64,000 nt of DNA from Epiperipatus broadwayi (taxonomy: Eukaryota > Onychophora > Udeonychophora > Euonychophora > Peripatidae), in assembly GCA_028023455.1 (NCBI GenBank), contig JAQFVV010000028.1:1003501-1067500 (forward strand), given 5' to 3'. The notes under the pieces were generated by a model. That model was not told the origin of the DNA. It did not search any database and saw only the letters and a program-made list of their open reading frames with translations. The position numbers and the translations under genes were made by a program. Of this stretch, positions 61,020 to 64,000 are shown one piece after another. Position 1 is the stretch's first letter, and each line of letters begins with the position of its first letter.

Positions 61020-62200
61020 AAAGTATAATACTAAGCCTGTTTATTAAAGTATGAAGATATGCTATCTTAATATATATCTGAGCACTTATTGCATATATGT
61101 GTGGAGATGATAATCTGGACCAACTGATGATTGCTGGTTTAGCATGAAATACATATATTGGTGATTATTTATCTTTTCAACATATATGTGTCCGAGTGTA
61201 TCAATGTTATGAGATAGAGTGGAGAATGATGGGTTGTGTGAAAGTCTGGGCTGATATACCCTATATATTACATATATTGATACAGATATATAATAAGTCT
61301 GTATTTTAGTTATTATATAGTAGAGATGTCTGCCCATTCCTTGTATATGTATTAAATGAATTATGTCCTGTACATGAGGGATTAGATTGACTTTAGGTCA
61401 ACATGGGTGTGATAAGAATCTCAGTCTCAGGGTGGCCTTTGAGCATTCCATCTTCAGATTTTCAATTGGATGGATGGTTGAAGAGTTGGAGTGTGAAGTG
61501 GATTGAAGCCTGTCGATTAAAGTATGAAGATTGGCTCTCTTAATATATATCTGAGCACTTACTGCATATATGTGTGGAGATTATAACTAATCTGGACCAA
61601 TTTATGATTGCTGGTGTAGCATGAAATACATATATTGGTGATTATTTATCTTTTCAACATATATGTGTTCAAGTGTATCAGTGTAATGAGATGGGGTAGA
61701 AAGTGGTGGGTCATGTGAAAGTCTGTGCTCATATACCCTATATATTACATATATAGATACAGGTATATAATGTCTATATTACATAGTAGAGATGTCTGCC
61801 CATCCTTTGTATATGTATTAAATGGATTGTGTCCTGTATATGAGGGATCAGATTGAGTTTAGGTCAACATGGTGTGATGAGAATCTCAGCATCAGGGTGG
61901 TCTTTGAATGTTCCACCATCAGATTTTCAATTGGAATGGACAATTGAAGAGTACAATGGATTGAAGCATGTCCATTAAAGTATGAAGATTGGCTGTCTTA
62001 ATATATATCTGGGAACTTATTGCATATATGTGTGGAGATGATAATCTGGACCATCTGATGATTGCTGGTTTAACATGAAATATATGTATTGGTTATTATT
62101 TATCTTTTTGATATATGTGTTCTAGTGTATCAGTGATATAAGATAGAGTGGTGAGTGGTGTAAAAGTCTGTGCTCATATATCCTATATAACACTTCTTTT
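61020..62200 (+). repeat. W-family repeat in tandem, three units of about 465 bp
   Basis: gcatatatgtgtggagat occurs near 61091, 61563 and 62021. Each is preceded by attaaagtatgaagat and followed by a ggaccaa/ggaccat...gattgctgg block, then tgtgaaagtctgtgctcata or close variants. Between units lie gggatcagattga and aggtcaacatgg. Units are diverged by roughly one base in ten by eye. Solo copies are at 29.6, 38.4 and 48.5 kb. No coding frame is maintained. Confidence 0.75.
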
Positions 62201-63396
62201 GTAATTCTTTTGACATTAAAGGAATGCTTTGAAAAATTGTCTAGTAAACACACAAAAAAATAAGGTTCATTATTAAAATTTATTGTATTATTAGAATGGT
62301 GTTGAGTGGGGAGGAAAAAAGGAATGGTAAATACCAATTACAATCATTAAGTGTCATTGTATAAGCATAGTATTCTATTGTGTAGTTAACCTTGAGTCAG
62401 AAAACTTAAACAAATATTACAATTTCATTAATAAGATTGTATAACTTTTATATAATGTTTCCAACAACAGATGTTTTTTACTACCCTAGAGCCACCTACT
62501 GTTAGCTTAGACAATCAATAGACACTAGACAATATAATGCTACAATACCCCTATTCCCAAACTATTTTCTGATTTTTGTGTTTTTCAGTGAGAACCAAGA
62601 TTCAAATCTGAAATTAATGCACTTACACATTTCAAAGCATTTTTTTTACTCTTCTAACTTACGATTGACAAAAACAAAATCCTTTGATTGGAGATCATTG
62701 GGAAATGGCACTGATAGTCTTTAAGCTTTTCTTTACTCTTGTGGCAATCTGCAGCACTATTTTGTTACTTTAGCATTCATTTTGAAAGTTTAAACAGTAC
62801 TGATTTATCAATTAAGAAAAAAATCTGAAGTGAAATTACAAAAAATATAAACTCTATCCACTGGTTTAGAGTAATTGTGAGAGTAATTGTATACTCAATT
62901 AGCAATCAACAAAAATATTTTTTTCTAGTTTTAAATATTCATGATTATTTTGATAAAATATTTATGTAGTAATAATTAAAAAAGAAATATTTGCATAATC
63001 TCATTTCATTTAATATTGGATGTGTTTAATTTTTAAAAATACAATTTAAGAAATTTGCAAAATTGGAGGTGTAATTGAGAATAATTTGGCAAATACAGTG
63101 GTAGGTAACTTTTGTAAAAAAAACCCCAGGAAATTTGGAGAAACAGAAGTACAATTGAGAATAATCTGCTACATATAGTAGTTGATTTCTGCAAAAGGAC
63201 AACTTAAAGAATTTGAAGAAATGAGACCAGGATTGGGAATAATCTGTTAAATTCAATGTAGATAAATTTTGTGACTTTTAAATAATTGTAAAGATAATTT
63301 TAGAACATAATTTCATAGCTAATTTAACAAATTTGTTAATTCACTTTTTCAAAAGACATTTGCAATAAATATGCAATGAAAAAAGGCATTAAACCA
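62201..63396. other. AT-rich sequence with a weak short tandem similarity
   Basis: 63030-63250 shows three loosely repeated segments (aatttgcaaaattggaggtg, aatttggagaaacagaagta, aatttgaagaaatgagacca) each followed by attgagaataat or attgggaataat, a decayed tandem repeat of about 90 bp. No gene is seen. Confidence 0.45.
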
Positions 63397-63703
63397 TTAA
63401 ACATCACATGATCATTATTCTTTATGCTTACACAAGCTGTTAATACGGAGGCAAAACTCTCCATATAGTAATGCCACTCAATGCAAGCCAAAGATGGCTG
63501 CTAGAGGGTTGCATTAGATCCTAAGATCTAGGTGCAGTGCTCTCAGATTCAAAGCTCATCACTGATGAAAGCAACATGTTATAAATTAGTTTGAGGATAT
63601 TGGATGAGTAGGCACTAGATAGCAATTTTATGCACAAACTTTCTTGCATCCATTGATTAATCTGGCTTGCACTGAATGATATTACTGTATGGAGAATTTC
63701 ACC
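63397..63703. mobile_element. Foldback family A, reverse-oriented copy
   Basis: The left arm gaggcaaaactctccatata and right arm tgtatggagaatttcacctc are inverted. The middle cctaagatctaggtgcagtg and attggatgagtaggcactag is the reverse complement of the 14102 and 32527 copies. 63397-63440 (aaacatcacatgatcattat, ctttatgcttacacaagctg) extends the family beyond the arm. Confidence 0.7.
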
Positions 63704-64000
63704 TCTGAAAAAAAAAATTGTTATTATCATGTATTTCAAATTATAAATTTTGTTCTATGTTTGCAAAATTTGAATGTAATTTTTAAAGATATTTTTCATT
63801 TATAAACTTGGAATTTCTAACAAATAAAGCCTACATTACTGAATTCTAATATAATATAAAGTTTTAATATTAAAATCAAATGTTGAATGTTTTCAAAAAT
63901 CACCACTAGGGGGAAAACATCCTACTGCTGAAACTATACTCCTCATGGCTCTAGAGTAGGATAAAGAGATTTGATATTGCATATATATATATAATATTAG
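63704..64000. other. End of window, AT-rich
   Basis: 63895-63960 (caccactagggggaaaacat, atggctctagagtaggataa) resembles the minor repeat at 59025. It ends in an (AT)n tract. No gene is seen. Confidence 0.35.

Noticed and set aside
1-64000. CRISPR arrays or bacterial operons
   Set aside because: No regularly spaced short repeats with unique spacers and no bacterial gene layout; the tandem repeats at 23394 and 35720 have no spacers.

Overview
The window is AT-rich, mostly non-coding DNA from an animal nuclear genome, most likely an invertebrate. This rests on split coding sequence with canonical splice sites, several eukaryotic retroelement classes (APE-type LINE, Penelope-like element, tRNA-derived SINE, LTR element) and dense foldback DNA elements. 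The LINE C-terminal region recalls elements I remember from chelicerates such as ticks, but that is weak evidence and I do not name a species.

The one conserved host coding feature I recognise is a 49-bp exon at 56919-56967 on the minus strand. It encodes MNRPIQVKPADSENRA, the RRM1-RRM2 junction of CELF/Bruno-like RNA-binding proteins, and has good splice sites on both sides. Most of the window is therefore probably intron of a CELF gene: at least 7 kb upstream of the exon (56970-64000), and DNA downstream of it (below 56919) running to the window edge unless another exon intervenes. A second, much less certain minus-strand exon with its own TATA box lies at 11706-11980.

Layout. 576-8263 is an LTR-internal-LTR-internal-LTR array of a non-autonomous LTR retrotransposon (LTRs about 2.1 kb, internal region about 0.7 kb with a primer-binding site, no gag or pol). 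8727-10947 is a diverged solo LTR in the opposite orientation with a GTAG target duplication. 13.7-15.4 kb is a nest of foldback elements holding an internally deleted LINE fragment. 18.85-20.27 kb is a TA-flanked non-autonomous DNA transposon with a nested hairpin. 20.9-24.5 kb holds small foldbacks and minisatellites. 25.4-27.9 kb holds two decayed Penelope-like elements on the minus strand. 29-43 kb and 58.5-60.5 kb carry at least eleven tRNA-derived SINE copies, several with clear target duplications. 45.9-51 kb is foldback-rich, one foldback being split by a LINE fragment. 51.98-56.23 kb holds a 5'-truncated minus-strand LINE copy beside a nearly full-length plus-strand LINE (endonuclease, reverse transcriptase, C-terminal zinc knuckle) broken by two short-repeat frameshifts. 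57.5-64 kb again holds foldbacks, SINEs and a tandem dispersed repeat.

The repeats form an interacting community. The SINEs presumably depended on a LINE for mobility (which one is not shown). LINE and SINE copies repeatedly sit inside foldback elements, which orders their insertion in time. Transcribed as intron, the many near-perfect hairpins would fold into long double-stranded RNA.
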